A stretch of DNA of 64,000 bases from Paenibacillus phyllosphaerae. GTDB lineage: Bacteria; Bacillota; Bacilli; Paenibacillales; Paenibacillaceae. The notes under the pieces were generated by a model. It worked only from the letters and a program-made list of their open reading frames with translations, ran no database searches and was not told the origin of the DNA. How positions within the stretch are numbered: position 1 is the first letter of the stretch; every line of letters begins with the position of its first letter. The position numbers and the translations under genes are program-made. Below are positions 34,528 through 44,246 of the stretch, one piece after another. The DNA lies in NCBI RefSeq assembly GCF_014192105.1, contig NZ_JACHXK010000017.1, positions 112,716 through 176,715 of the forward strand, in the 5' to 3' direction.

Positions 34528-34643
34528 GACCTCTCACGCCACTTGTATCCATGCGTAAGATAACTGCTCCTACACAAGAGTATCGTTTCTTTCGCCGCTT
34601 CTTCTCGCCTTGCCCATGAATTCGACTAAGGAGGGTTCGTTCG

Positions 34644-34886
34644 ATGTATTATTCACGGAAGAAACTTGTCGAAGAAGTACCGATGCAGGATACCGCCATC
34701 TGGGCTTGCACCAGCGAAAGCTGTAATGGCTGGATGAGGGATGATTTTGCGTTTGCGGCAGAGCCGACTTGTCCGCAGTGTCAGTCCCCGATGAGAAGTG
34801 ATATGAAGAATTTGCCCGTATTGGTCAATACGAGCCCCGGGAAGAAACCGGCAGCGGTGCAGGACTCTACGCATCAGCTGAGCTAA
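34644..34886 (+). CDS. Cold-inducible protein YdjO family
   Basis: An 80-residue protein matching the YdjO family. It has an N-terminal MYYSRKK, then IWACTSESCNGWMRDDF and EPTCPQCQSPM, giving four Cys that probably bind zinc. An AAGGAGGG site precedes ATG. YdjO-type genes often neighbour cspA-type genes in Bacilli, and here one follows a cspA gene. Molecular function is unknown. Confidence 0.88.
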   Translation: MYYSRKKLVEEVPMQDTAIWACTSESCNGWMRDDFAFAAEPTCPQCQSPMRSDMKNLPVLVNTSPGKKPAAVQDSTHQLS

Positions 34887-35072
34887 GGCGCGATTGACAT
34901 ATTGCGAACCATACGAAGTCCGGTCTGAACGCTCAGGCTGGGCTTTTTTTGTTTGCTCCGAGCGCTTGTCGCCTATTGCAGCCGGCGGCCGGTTTTTTTG
35001 TTTCACGGACAGGCATGGTATAATGGCATTTACTTACTTATTGGATTCGTTTGTCTGTCTTAACGCGCTTAC

Positions 35073-35124
35073 GGAAATAGAAGTTTACGTATAAGGTTCG
35101 CGCTTATACGTAAGCTTCTATTTC
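35073..35124. repeat. Near-perfect 22-bp inverted repeat
   Basis: The left arm starts at 35073 (GGAAATAGAAG-T-TTACGTATAAG, ending 35095). The right arm lies at 35103-35124, with one internal mismatch and a loop of about 7 bases. No T run follows. It lies in the 414-bp gap between ydjO and the giant GGDEF gene, which holds no gene I can support. Confidence 0.7.
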
Positions 35125-35300
35125 TCCGGAACGAGACGTGAGCCGTCCCTATGGATAGCTCGGCCGTTTCGCGCTAGAGAGCGTCCTTTTTACCAATGCC
35201 GCTTGGCATCAGAAATGCTAAACATCAAACGTGTTCTTGCCGCTGATGTAAGGCGATGACCGTTTCCCCCATTATTGCGCAGTATTCGAGGTGAGTGCGG

Positions 35301-38300
35301 ATGCAAGCCATTAACAATCGATATGCTAACCTGCAGAGCGTCCCCGCAGACGTGGCCGAAACACTCTTCCTAGCAACGGACCTGGAACAGGAGGAACGCC
35401 GCGTGCTCCTCCGGGTGATCGCTCCCCATTTGCTGCCGATGCGGATCGGGCAGCTTTACCAAGATCTGCTCGGGCTTTCCTCGCTCCGGTATCCTGGAAT
35501 TCCGCAGCTGTACGATTTCGGCGCGGTGAATGTAATCGACGGGGCTTCTCCGCCTGAGGAACTTTACTTCTGCGCTTATGAATATGTGACGGGGACACCG
35601 TTGCTGCAAGCGATGGAAGGCAACGACCCGGCGCAAGTCGTGCCGCTGTTTATCCAAGTCTGCCATATGCTGACCTACTTGCATGGCCGCGGCTATATCC
35701 ATGGCCATATCGATGCGGACGACTTGGTCGTGCAGCCGTCGGATGAGGGGGAGGTCGTGAAATTCCAAGGCGTTGTCCTGACGGAGGTGCTGGAGAAGGC
35801 GCTGTATCCCAAGAGGGGAATACACAGTCTCAATCGCGCGCCGGAATGGTACATCTCTTACACCGATAACGTGAAGACGGATTATTTCGCGCTAGGCGTG
35901 CTGCTCTTGCACATGTTGGTTCCGGACAGCCGGGGAAGCGCCGACGTGGCGCAGCGGCTGGAGAAGGAGAAGGCAGGATGGCTGCGGAGCGGCGCTGAGC
36001 GCGCATTGCAGATGGTTGCTCTGCTCGACATTGCCCGTAAACTGACCGAGGAAGATCCGGAGGACCGCTATGCGCAGCTGTATGAAGTGGTGCAAGCCAT
36101 TAATGCCGCCATGGGGACACACTACCCGCTCGTTCGGACAGAGTACGCGGAACGCTTCGTTAACCGGTTTCCCCTGATTGGTGAACAGGACCAGCAGGTG
36201 CAGCTGATGGCGAGCCTCGAACGGGCATGGTGCGGACAGCTGCAGCCAAGGGCAGCGCTGATCACGGGGGAAGCGGGGATCGGGAAGAGTCGGATGCTCG
36301 AGGAGCTTAGCGCGCACCTGCTTCTGGAACGGACGCTGATCTTCAAGAGCGGGAACGCGGAGACCGACGGGCTGTCCTACGCCGCGATCGTGCCGATCTT
36401 GCGGCAATTGACCCAGCAGGCGTCTGCGACAATGCTAGAGCAATATGGCGCCGAGCTCGTGAAGCTGATCCCGGACGAACCGAAGCTGCAAGGCTTCCAG
36501 CCGAGTGCGTCGCTGGCAGGCGACAAGGAGCGGATTCGCCTTCGGATCAGATTAACCCACTTTCTGAAAGATATGCTGGGCGGCAAGCGGGCGCTTTTCC
36601 TTATTGATGACGCGCATCTGCTGGACCCCCCGACGCTTGAATGGCTCGATTATGTGATGAGCCAGATGGCCTCCCTTCCGTTATTCCTCGTGTTTGCTTA
36701 CCGCGATCATGACGTACAAGCGGACGCAAGCGAATCGCTGTACTACTTCAGGCGCTGGCAGACCGCCGGTATGGCCGAACTAGTCCGCTTGAGACGGTTC
36801 AGTGAGGAAGAAACCGGGCTAATGATCAAATCGCTGCTCGGAATGGACCGTGCGGCGCCCAAGTTCACGCAGCGGATCTATCAGGAGAGCCAAGGGAATC
36901 CGGCCTTCATTAAACATATACTGCTTGCGCTCCACATGGAGAAGAAGCTGTACGTGAACGATTTCGGCCGATGGAGCACCGACTTCGACAGCCGGGGCGA
37001 TTATTCGGTGCTGCCGCTGCCGCTCAGCGTGGATGACGCCATCATGAAGCAGGTTGCATTGCTTGGCCACGCGGGGGCGGAGCTGCTGGATGTCATAGCC
37101 GTCTTCCAAGGGGACGTGCCGCTGCCCTTGCTCGAACGATTGAACGATAGCTCTCACACCTCTTGCGGGTTGCAAGAGCTGTTATCGCTGCAACTGATTG
37201 AGCGACATGACGCGGAATATGGCGATTGCTTCGGATTTCATTCGAACCTCGTGAAGAAAGCCGTCTACAATCGTCTGCCTGCTTCGCGCAGAACGGTCCT
37301 TCACCGGCGATGCGCGGAGGAGCTCGGACATCCTGTCTATGAGGGCGACAACAAGATCCGCCTGGAGCGTCTGCATCATCTGCTGCAGCTGCGGGATTAT
37401 GCCGCCGCGCTTGCGCTTATTTTCGAAGTGGTCGATTACTTCCTGAACTATTACATGCGGGAACAGGCGCTCCTTTATCTGCAGACGGGACTCTGGGTGG
37501 CGGAGGAACTGGGCGATACAGCCGCCAGGATGCGCGCCTTGCATCTGATGGGAGTGGTGTATCTCGGCCAAGGCGACAATGACCGCGCGCTGGAGCGCTT
37601 CGAGCAATCGCTGCGGTTCGCGCTGGAACTTGCGGACATCGGCATGGAGGTCGATATCAAATGTCTGATGGCCGATCTGTATTTGCGTAGGAACGAACGG
37701 CTGCCGATCGAGACGCTGCTGACGAGCGCGATCGAGCTGTCGCTGGCCGCCGATTATAAGAAAGGGCTCTTGGAGGCGGTGTCGCTCTACATCCGTGTAG
37801 CCGATGCCAAGACGTATCAAGAGCGGCTCGCCAGTCTCGAGGAGCGGATAACCCCCGAGGATGAAGCGCGCTATCCGGAGCAGATGGCCAAGCTGTTCAA
37901 AGCCAGGGGCATTTTCTTCATGCATCAGACCAAGTACCGGGAGGCCGAGGAGTCCTTCCTGACGAGCGTAGAGCTGTTCCGATCCTTGGACAAGCTCGAG
38001 GATTATGCGAATACGTTGACGAATTTGGGCGTTATCGCGGTGTTGCACCACGACGATCTGGCGCTCGCCCGGCAGTACTTCGAGTCGGCCCTCGAGGGGG
38101 CGCTGCGTTCCGGCTCGCCGCATGCGGTTACCCATTACAGCAATCTGCTGGAGATTAGCGTAAGCGAGGATAAGTACGGCGAGGCGCTCGAATATTTGAA
38201 GCTGGCGGAGACGTTGGCGGTCGAATATGATTTCACGCTGCGGATGATAGGGCTGTCCATCAGCGGCCTTCACCTCTATACGCAGCTTAGCGACTATCAG

Positions 38301-40709
38301 AAGGCGTACAAATACTTGCAGCGATCGGCGGAACTGACGAGCAGCCAGGGGCCGGATTCGTCTTGGGTGATGCCGGAATTCCATGAGCGCTCTGCTTATT
38401 TCTACTATGAGATGGGGGACTTCGATAAGGCGTTGTCCTCCGCGGCCGAAGGGTTGCGGGAGTGCCGGGAGTATCATGAAACGGAGAAAATGTACTGCAC
38501 GCTGCTGATGTTTCTGGCGGCTTCGCAGCGCGACCGGCAGATCGAATGGGGGCAGCTGGAGCAGTTGCTGCAGACTTTGCGCGGGAGCAAGTATGTGCGA
38601 ATGTTCCGTTACTTCCTCCATCATTGCGCAGAGTTGCTGCTGGATCTCGGCAAGCCGGCGGAAGCAGGGACGCTGTTGGCGGAAAGCGCCGGCCTCTCGG
38701 TTCGGGCAAGCTCCACGCGATTAGAAGCGGAATTGCTTTGGCTCGAGGGCAGGTACGAGAGCGGGCCGCTCGGCATGGCCAAGCTAGAACAGGCGATAGC
38801 GGGCTGCAAAGAGGCGTACGCGGAATCCATCGCGTGGAAAGCGCGGATGGCCCTTGGCGTTATCTATGAATCGCTGGGCGAACTGGAGCAGGCGCGCGCA
38901 AGTTACGTGCTGGGATTAGATGAATTGTATCAGCTGACGGAGAAGGTGCCGGAGCCGTTGCGGCCTTCCTTCCTCCAAGCGCATGGACGGTATTGGCCGC
39001 GCGAGCGGCTGCTTCGGATTGCGGGCCGGATGAAGGAAGGCGATGATGGGGCAGAACGATCACCGCAACAGTTGCCGGTTTCAAGCGGGACGATGGGCGA
39101 ACGGGATTATTTCGCCGGACTGAAGGAAGCGGTGTGGGCCGAGTCCAGAGAGGATGCCGCCGAGCGGACCCGCCGCGATATGGCCGCGATCGGTTGGCTG
39201 CTCAGCAGCCAGAGCGACCGTTATGAGCGGAATCTGCGGGCGATCATAGAGACCGCTTGCGAGTTGACGCAAGCGGACGGCGGCTGTTTCCTCATCCCGA
39301 ATGAAGATGGCGCCAGCTATAAGCTGGTGGGCGCGGAGGCGATGCCGCAGGAACATATGATGGAGATCGCCAAGGAGCAGCAGCGCGGCTTCTACGCCGC
39401 AACGTTATTCGGTGAGCAGCTCGGTTATACGGGGGTTCGACTGCCGCAAGGTATTCGGGCCGTGATGTGCGTGCCGATCTACGGCCAGGGCCGGAGGGAG
39501 CATAATATGCAATGGGATAGGCGGGAGAATCATGCGGCTGCGCCGCGGGGATACCTCTATCTGCAGTCCCATTCGGTCCTTCACCGCTTCCAACAGCAGA
39601 GCTATACGCAGGTGCGCCAGTTGGCGCAGATGGGGCTCTTGTCGATTGAGAACGATAAGCTTCAGATCGTTTCGTCGATCGATAAGCTGACCGGTACGTA
39701 TACCCGCAAATATTTCGAGACCGTACAGAAGAACTTGGTGGAAGCGAGTATAAGGGACGGGAGAAACTTTGCCGTTCTGTTGTCGGATATCGACCGGTTC
39801 AAGAGCGTGAACGATAATTACGGCCATAAGCGCGGCGACGATATTCTGCGCGAGGTCGGCAGGCTGTTCCGCGAAAGCGTGCGGGAAGATGATATATGCT
39901 GCCGCTACGGCGGAGAAGAGTTTATCTTCCTGCTCCCCGATACGACAGCGGACGAAGCGCTGGAAGTAGCGCAGCGGATTCGGGCGAATGTGGAGGAGGC
40001 GAAGCTGCTGGGATCGGCAGCCCCGCTTACGGTCAGTGTCGGAGCGGCGTCCTACCCGGCGCAAGGCATGCACTGGGAGGAGCTGAAGGAGCGTGCCGAC
40101 CAGGCGCTGTATCATGCGAAGGAGAGCGGGCGGAACCGGGTCAGCATCTGGGATCAATCGATGCGGACGGCGGTGAAGCGGGTCGATAAGCTTGCGGGTA
40201 TCGTTACCGGCAACCTCGCCGTGGATCAGCGCAATGTGCTCGCCTTGCTCGAGTTTATTCAGCTGCTGAATGAACCGCTCAACTTGGAGGAGACGATCTA
40301 CCGCATGCTCGGCCGGATAATGGACATTCTCGAAGCCGATATGAGTCTGGTCGTGATCGGCAGCGGAGAAGAGCGCGAGCAGAGTGAGCGCGTCTATGCT
40401 CGGAGTCGGGATAAGGACGGTTGGCTGGAGCGGCCGAAGTATAACCGGGCGCTAGCGGATCAAGTCAGAAGGACGCAGACCGGCGTTTATTTGATCGACT
40501 GGGAGTTGTCGTATGAGCATGCGGCGAGCGAAGAACCGGTCTGGCATTCGGTCATGCTGGTACCGCTTCTCCGATCCGGACAAGCGCAAGGCGTGCTCTA
40601 TCTCTCCTCCCCGATCAGGGCCAAGGAGTACGGCTATAAGGACTTTAACTATTTTCACAAGCTGGGGGACTTGGTTGCCGCAGCGCTGGGCAGCAAGCCG
40701 AACAAGTAA
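35301..40709 (+). CDS. Giant pseudokinase-AAA-TPR-GAF-GGDEF-GAF signalling protein
   Basis: A protein of about 1802 residues. Residues 1-270 have a Ser/Thr-kinase fold without its active site: no Gly loop, VAxK Lys replaced (RRVLLRVI), HRDLKPEN replaced by HGHIDADD, DFG lost. An AAA/STAND ATPase follows, with Walker A GEAGIGKS near 325 and Walker B LFLIDDAHLLD near 432. A long TPR-like helical region covers about 720-1200. A GAF domain (about 1300-1450) precedes a GGDEF domain with an intact GGEEF near 1535 and an inhibitory RxxD site (REDD) five residues before it. A second GAF ends the protein. It should make cyclic-di-GMP under control of a STAND/TPR sensor. ATG 35301 has GAGGTGAG upstream. 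It is a single gene with its own terminator. Confidence 0.9.
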   Translation: MQAINNRYANLQSVPADVAETLFLATDLEQEERRVLLRVIAPHLLPMRIGQLYQDLLGLSSLRYPGIPQLYDFGAVNVIDGASPPEELYFCAYEYVTGTPLLQAMEGNDPAQVVPLFIQVCHMLTYLHGRGYIHGHIDADDLVVQPSDEGEVVKFQGVVLTEVLEKALYPKRGIHSLNRAPEWYISYTDNVKTDYFALGVLLLHMLVPDSRGSADVAQRLEKEKAGWLRSGAERALQMVALLDIARKLTEEDPEDRYAQLYEVVQAINAAMGTHYPLVRTEYAERFVNRFPLIGEQDQQVQLMASLERAWCGQLQPRAALITGEAGIGKSRMLEELSAHLLLERTLIFKSGNAETDGLSYAAIVPILRQLTQQASATMLEQYGAELVKLIPDEPKLQGFQPSASLAGDKERIRLRIRLTHFLKDMLGGKRALFLIDDAHLLDPPTLEWLDYVMSQMASLPLFLVFAYRDHDVQADASESLYYFRRWQTAGMAELVRLRRFSEEETGLMIKSLLGMDRAAPKFTQRIYQESQGNPAFIKHILLALHMEKKLYVNDFGRWSTDFDSRGDYSVLPLPLSVDDAIMKQVALLGHAGAELLDVIAVFQGDVPLPLLERLNDSSHTSCGLQELLSLQLIERHDAEYGDCFGFHSNLVKKAVYNRLPASRRTVLHRRCAEELGHPVYEGDNKIRLERLHHLLQLRDYAAALALIFEVVDYFLNYYMREQALLYLQTGLWVAEELGDTAARMRALHLMGVVYLGQGDNDRALERFEQSLRFALELADIGMEVDIKCLMADLYLRRNERLPIETLLTSAIELSLAADYKKGLLEAVSLYIRVADAKTYQERLASLEERITPEDEARYPEQMAKLFKARGIFFMHQTKYREAEESFLTSVELFRSLDKLEDYANTLTNLGVIAVLHHDDLALARQYFESALEGALRSGSPHAVTHYSNLLEISVSEDKYGEALEYLKLAETLAVEYDFTLRMIGLSISGLHLYTQLSDYQKAYKYLQRSAELTSSQGPDSSWVMPEFHERSAYFYYEMGDFDKALSSAAEGLRECREYHETEKMYCTLLMFLAASQRDRQIEWGQLEQLLQTLRGSKYVRMFRYFLHHCAELLLDLGKPAEAGTLLAESAGLSVRASSTRLEAELLWLEGRYESGPLGMAKLEQAIAGCKEAYAESIAWKARMALGVIYESLGELEQARASYVLGLDELYQLTEKVPEPLRPSFLQAHGRYWPRERLLRIAGRMKEGDDGAERSPQQLPVSSGTMGERDYFAGLKEAVWAESREDAAERTRRDMAAIGWLLSSQSDRYERNLRAIIETACELTQADGGCFLIPNEDGASYKLVGAEAMPQEHMMEIAKEQQRGFYAATLFGEQLGYTGVRLPQGIRAVMCVPIYGQGRREHNMQWDRRENHAAAPRGYLYLQSHSVLHRFQQQSYTQVRQLAQMGLLSIENDKLQIVSSIDKLTGTYTRKYFETVQKNLVEASIRDGRNFAVLLSDIDRFKSVNDNYGHKRGDDILREVGRLFRESVREDDICCRYGGEEFIFLLPDTTADEALEVAQRIRANVEEAKLLGSAAPLTVSVGAASYPAQGMHWEELKERADQALYHAKESGRNRVSIWDQSMRTAVKRVDKLAGIVTGNLAVDQRNVLALLEFIQLLNEPLNLEETIYRMLGRIMDILEADMSLVVIGSGEEREQSERVYARSRDKDGWLERPKYNRALADQVRRTQTGVYLIDWELSYEHAASEEPVWHSVMLVPLLRSGQAQGVLYLSSPIRAKEYGYKDFNYFHKLGDLVAAALGSKPNK

Positions 40710-40715
40710 CCGTTG

Positions 40716-40747
40716 AAGACGCTGCCTGATGACAGCGTCTTTTCTTT
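40716..40747 (+). terminator. Terminator of the giant GGDEF gene
   Basis: AAGACGCTG (40716-40724) pairs with CAGCGTCTT (40733-40741), followed by a T-rich stretch. Confidence 0.85.
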
Positions 40748-41436
40748 GTCCTCGCGAAGGAACGGCCTGTTTCGGCTTCCGGGATTTGGGGTAATAACAA
40801 GATTGAAATACATTAATTACCAATAAATACATATTAGCGGTCGAAACGATGGCGTAATAGGGAGATGTGTGTCAGGTTTAAGGCATGTCTGCCGAGAATT
40901 CGGATTGCGCCTCGGTCCCCATCAGGCAGGGAGGTGCGGAAGTCTAGTTGCTCCTAGGGATTATGTACTAGCCAAAAGCGAGATATATCAAGCTGATTCG
41001 ACATTTCTTCAACTTTCGCCAACGATTGACTTCGATTGTGCCCATATTCGGAAATGTGACAGCAGCATCCCATAATCCATCTTTTAAATAAAGCGCTTTC
41101 ACGAAATACACTAACATAATTGGAAGAATGGGGGATTTAATGTTCGGGTTTTTCGAGATATTAAACGTCGTTAAATGTTAATATATTTAACGTATTCAGA
41201 TGAAAATAACATTTTTTAATAAGGATATTGTAAAAATTTCACTATCTATTTATAATTTTTAATGTAATAATCATATTTATTAAAATCCGTGGAGGTGCTA
41301 GGGGATCTGGGTGTTAGATATAATTACATATAAGTGCGAGTGAGTGACATGTCTGGCACGGTCGTTACTGGAAGTTGAGTTATGTTTTGAAAAGTCTTTC
41401 TATTCAAACTAATGAGACAGTAGAGGGAGTGGGACG
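40748..41436. other. Long gene-free leader region before the opp operon
   Basis: About 690 bp without a supportable gene; the last 330 bp are strongly AT-rich. A cre-like half-palindrome (AAGCGCTTTCA within 41088-41101) could bind CcpA. An inverted repeat CGTTAAAT/ATTTAACG lies at 41169-41192. The region probably holds the opp promoter and a long leader, but I cannot place the promoter. Confidence 0.4.
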
Positions 41437-43191
41437 ATGAAGAAGCCGAACAAGGTGACCATTTGCTTGACGATCATGGCACTTGCCGGAACGTTGCTGG
41501 CCGGTTGCAGCGGAAACAACAATAACGGCGGCAACACGACGACGAACACCACGGAGCCAGCGAACACGACAACGAACACGCCAACTACGGAAGACACCAC
41601 CGCGCCTGACCCCAATACGCCTGTAGACGGCGGTAACCTCGTGATCAGTTCATTCTCGGATATTATATCGGTCAACCCGATCTACGTTTCCGATACCGCA
41701 TCCGGCGATATCGGCTCATTCCTCTATGCGAACTTGTACGATTACAATCGCGGCGGCGACATTGTGGCCGAGCCGTGGTCCTTGGCAGCGGAACTGCCTG
41801 CCGTCAGCGAAGATGGCCTGACGTACACCATCAAATTGAAAGTCGAAGCGAAGTGGAACGACGGCACGCCGGTAACGGCGGACGACGTGATCTTCACTTT
41901 TGATACGATTCGCAATCCTGAGTCCGCTTCCCCGGGCATCAGCAGCTACGACAAGATCGACACGATGACGAAGATCGACGCGCAGACCGTCGCGATCAAG
42001 CTGAAACAAATCTACTCGCCGTTCCTGTACTCGCTTCCGGTAGCTATCGCCCCTGCGCATGTGCTGAAGGACGTGCCGCTTCCGGAGCTGCAGAAGAACC
42101 CGTACGGTTCCGACCCGGCCAAGACGGTTACGAACGGTCCTTGGAAATGGACGGAGTGGAAGAACGGCCAATACATTACGCTTGATGCCGATCCGAACTA
42201 CTGGGGCTCGAAGAAGCCGCATATCCAGAAGATTACGTACAAAATCTACGCGGACCAGAACACGGAAATCCAGGCGCTTATCAAAGGCGACGTTGACCTG
42301 ACGCAAGCCGTGCCGCTGCCGATGCTCGAGACGGTCAAGGCGAATGAAGGCCTCAATGTCATTCTCGCGCCAGGGCCGCAGTACGAATACTTGGCATTCA
42401 ACTTCAAGGACGATAACTTCGCGAGCAAAGTATCGCCGTTCAAAGGAATGAAGACGCGTCAAGCGGTCGCTTATGCGATCAACCGCCAAGGCATGGTCGA
42501 CAATATTCTCAAAGGAACGGGCACGCCGCTTAACGCGCCATTCCTGCCAGGCACGTGGGCTGACCCGGGTGACGCGGCGACGGCATACAACTATGACGCC
42601 GAGAAAGCCAAAGCGCTCCTCGCCGAAGACGGTTGGGTGGCAGGCTCCGACGGGATCTTGGCGAAGGATGGCGTGAAGTTCTCCTTCGAGCTGCAGTACA
42701 ACGCCGGCAACAGCCGACGCGAGCAAGTCGCTGCCGTCATTCAACAGAACCTGAAGGATGTAGGCATCGAAGTGAAGACGAAGGCGATCGACTTCGCGGC
42801 ATGGATCGATCAGAACGTTACGCCGGGCAAATTCGAAGCGATTCTGCTCTCCTGGTCGCTGAACAGCCCGGATCCGTCCAGCAACGAGAGCATCTTCTCC
42901 TCCGCGTACTTCCCGCCTGCCGGTCAGAACGTAGGCTGGTACAAGAACGAGAAGCTCGACAAGCTGTGGATCGACGGTTACTCGACGGCGGATCAAGCGA
43001 AGCGCAAAGAAATCTACGCCGAAGCCGGCAAAGAAATCTCGACGGATCTTCCTTACGTGTTCCTCTATCAATACGGTCTGCCGGAAGCGCATAAGAAGAC
43101 GATCAAGTATGCGGAAGAAGATCGTCCTGAATCCTCGCTCGCATACGGTTACTTCTTCCATGCCATCAACTGGTGGATCGCCGCGGAATAA
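41437..43191 (+). CDS. oppA: Oligopeptide ABC transporter substrate-binding lipoprotein
   Basis: A 584-residue SBP_bac_5 family protein. The lipoprotein signal ends LLAGCSGN, so Cys24 would be lipidated. An Asn/Thr linker rich in low-complexity repeats follows. The mature part has the family patterns AKWNDGTPVTADDVIFTFD and FNFKDDNFAS, then MKTRQAVAYAINRQGMVDNI. It binds peptides or related solutes outside the cell for the OppBCDF transporter encoded just downstream. Confidence 0.93.
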   Translation: MKKPNKVTICLTIMALAGTLLAGCSGNNNNGGNTTTNTTEPANTTTNTPTTEDTTAPDPNTPVDGGNLVISSFSDIISVNPIYVSDTASGDIGSFLYANLYDYNRGGDIVAEPWSLAAELPAVSEDGLTYTIKLKVEAKWNDGTPVTADDVIFTFDTIRNPESASPGISSYDKIDTMTKIDAQTVAIKLKQIYSPFLYSLPVAIAPAHVLKDVPLPELQKNPYGSDPAKTVTNGPWKWTEWKNGQYITLDADPNYWGSKKPHIQKITYKIYADQNTEIQALIKGDVDLTQAVPLPMLETVKANEGLNVILAPGPQYEYLAFNFKDDNFASKVSPFKGMKTRQAVAYAINRQGMVDNILKGTGTPLNAPFLPGTWADPGDAATAYNYDAEKAKALLAEDGWVAGSDGILAKDGVKFSFELQYNAGNSRREQVAAVIQQNLKDVGIEVKTKAIDFAAWIDQNVTPGKFEAILLSWSLNSPDPSSNESIFSSAYFPPAGQNVGWYKNEKLDKLWIDGYSTADQAKRKEIYAEAGKEISTDLPYVFLYQYGLPEAHKKTIKYAEEDRPESSLAYGYFFHAINWWIAAE

Positions 43192-43221
43192 TCGTATACA
43201 GCCATCATCATGAACTGACCG

Positions 43222-43252
43222 AGGGGAAGGTCCCATAGGCCCTTCCCCTTTC
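43222..43252 (+). terminator. Attenuator-like stem between oppA and oppB
   Basis: AGGGGAAGG (43222-43230) pairs with CCTTCCCCT (43241-43249), followed by a short T stretch. Such partial terminators after binding-protein genes keep the binding protein in excess over the membrane subunits. Confidence 0.7.
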
Positions 43253-43274
43253 ATATTGAGAAGGAGGAAGCATA

Positions 43275-44246
43275 ATGACCGAGTATCTGATCCGCCGTAC
43301 GCTGCAATCGATTCTAGTAATGCTGCTTATCACGGTCGTCACGTTCATTCTCATTCATGCGGCTCCCGGCGGTCCGAAGCAAATTTACTTGTCGCCGAAC
43401 CTTTCGCCGGAAGCGGCAGAGCGGCAAGCGGCTAACCTCGGTCTGGACCGTCCGCTGCCGGTGCAGTATTTTGATTGGCTGGGTGATTTGCTGCGGGGCG
43501 ATCTGGGCTATACCTTCAAGAACAATCTGCCTGTCGGAGACTTAATATGGCCGACGGTCGGCAATACGATGATCCTGATGGGCGCCGCCTGGCTGCTGTC
43601 CCTGATCATTGCAATCCCATGGGGGATTTACAACAGTACGAGAGAGTATGGGTTCTCCGACCAGACGGCTTCGTTTATCGCCTATGTCGGGTTTGCTATG
43701 CCATCCTTCTGGTTCGGCATCATTTTGCAGGAGCTGTTCGCGCTCAAATGGGACCTGCTGCCGTTGTCAGACATGTGGTCGATGGGGAAAGAAGGCGACA
43801 TTGGAGATTTGCTTATGCATATGGTGCTCCCTGTATCGGTGCTGACGCTTGGCTTCCTGGCGGGTTATGTCAAATATGCGCGATCAAGCATGCTAGAGGT
43901 GCTGGATCAGGATTATATCCGCACCGCGCGAGCCAAAGGTCTTGGAGAGAGAAGAGTTGTATTCCGCCATGCGCTTCGCAATGCGCTGATTCCGGTCATT
44001 ACCGTATTGGGGCTGGACCTGCCGATTCTCGTCGCGGGCGCCGCGTTGACCGAGAACGTGTTCAACTGGCCGGGCATGGGACGAATGTTCGTTCAGATGG
44101 CTACGCAGCGCGAATACTCCGTGCTGATGGCCACTACGATCCTGATTGCGTTCTTCGTTATTATCGGGAACCTGATTGCGGACATTCTGTACGCGGTCGT
44201 CGATCCGAGAGTGAAGCTAGGGCGTAAGGGGGGTGCCAGCGCATGA
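43275..44246 (+). CDS. oppB: Oligopeptide ABC transporter permease OppB
   Basis: A 323-residue permease with six predicted helices. It has the N-terminal pattern TEYLIRRTLQSILVMLLIT and the EAA loop YIRTARAKGLGERRVVFRHA that docks on the ATPase. AAGGAGG precedes ATG. The last bases overlap the oppC start (ATGA). Confidence 0.94.
   Translation: MTEYLIRRTLQSILVMLLITVVTFILIHAAPGGPKQIYLSPNLSPEAAERQAANLGLDRPLPVQYFDWLGDLLRGDLGYTFKNNLPVGDLIWPTVGNTMILMGAAWLLSLIIAIPWGIYNSTREYGFSDQTASFIAYVGFAMPSFWFGIILQELFALKWDLLPLSDMWSMGKEGDIGDLLMHMVLPVSVLTLGFLAGYVKYARSSMLEVLDQDYIRTARAKGLGERRVVFRHALRNALIPVITVLGLDLPILVAGAALTENVFNWPGMGRMFVQMATQREYSVLMATTILIAFFVIIGNLIADILYAVVDPRVKLGRKGGASA

Noticed and set aside
37182..38624. 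A 480-codon antisense frame opposite the TPR region of the giant GGDEF gene
   Set aside because: High GC at third positions leaves few stops on the opposite strand. The translation is rich in Arg/Gln/His and lacks any domain, and the sense gene is fully supported.
40869..41075. A 68-codon ORF in the gap before the opp operon
   Set aside because: It has no convincing ribosome site, a low-information translation and no family resemblance. The gap is better read as regulatory.
41716..43254. A 512-codon antisense frame opposite oppA
   Set aside because: The Arg/Val-rich translation has no motif. oppA has a lipobox, family motifs and operon context.
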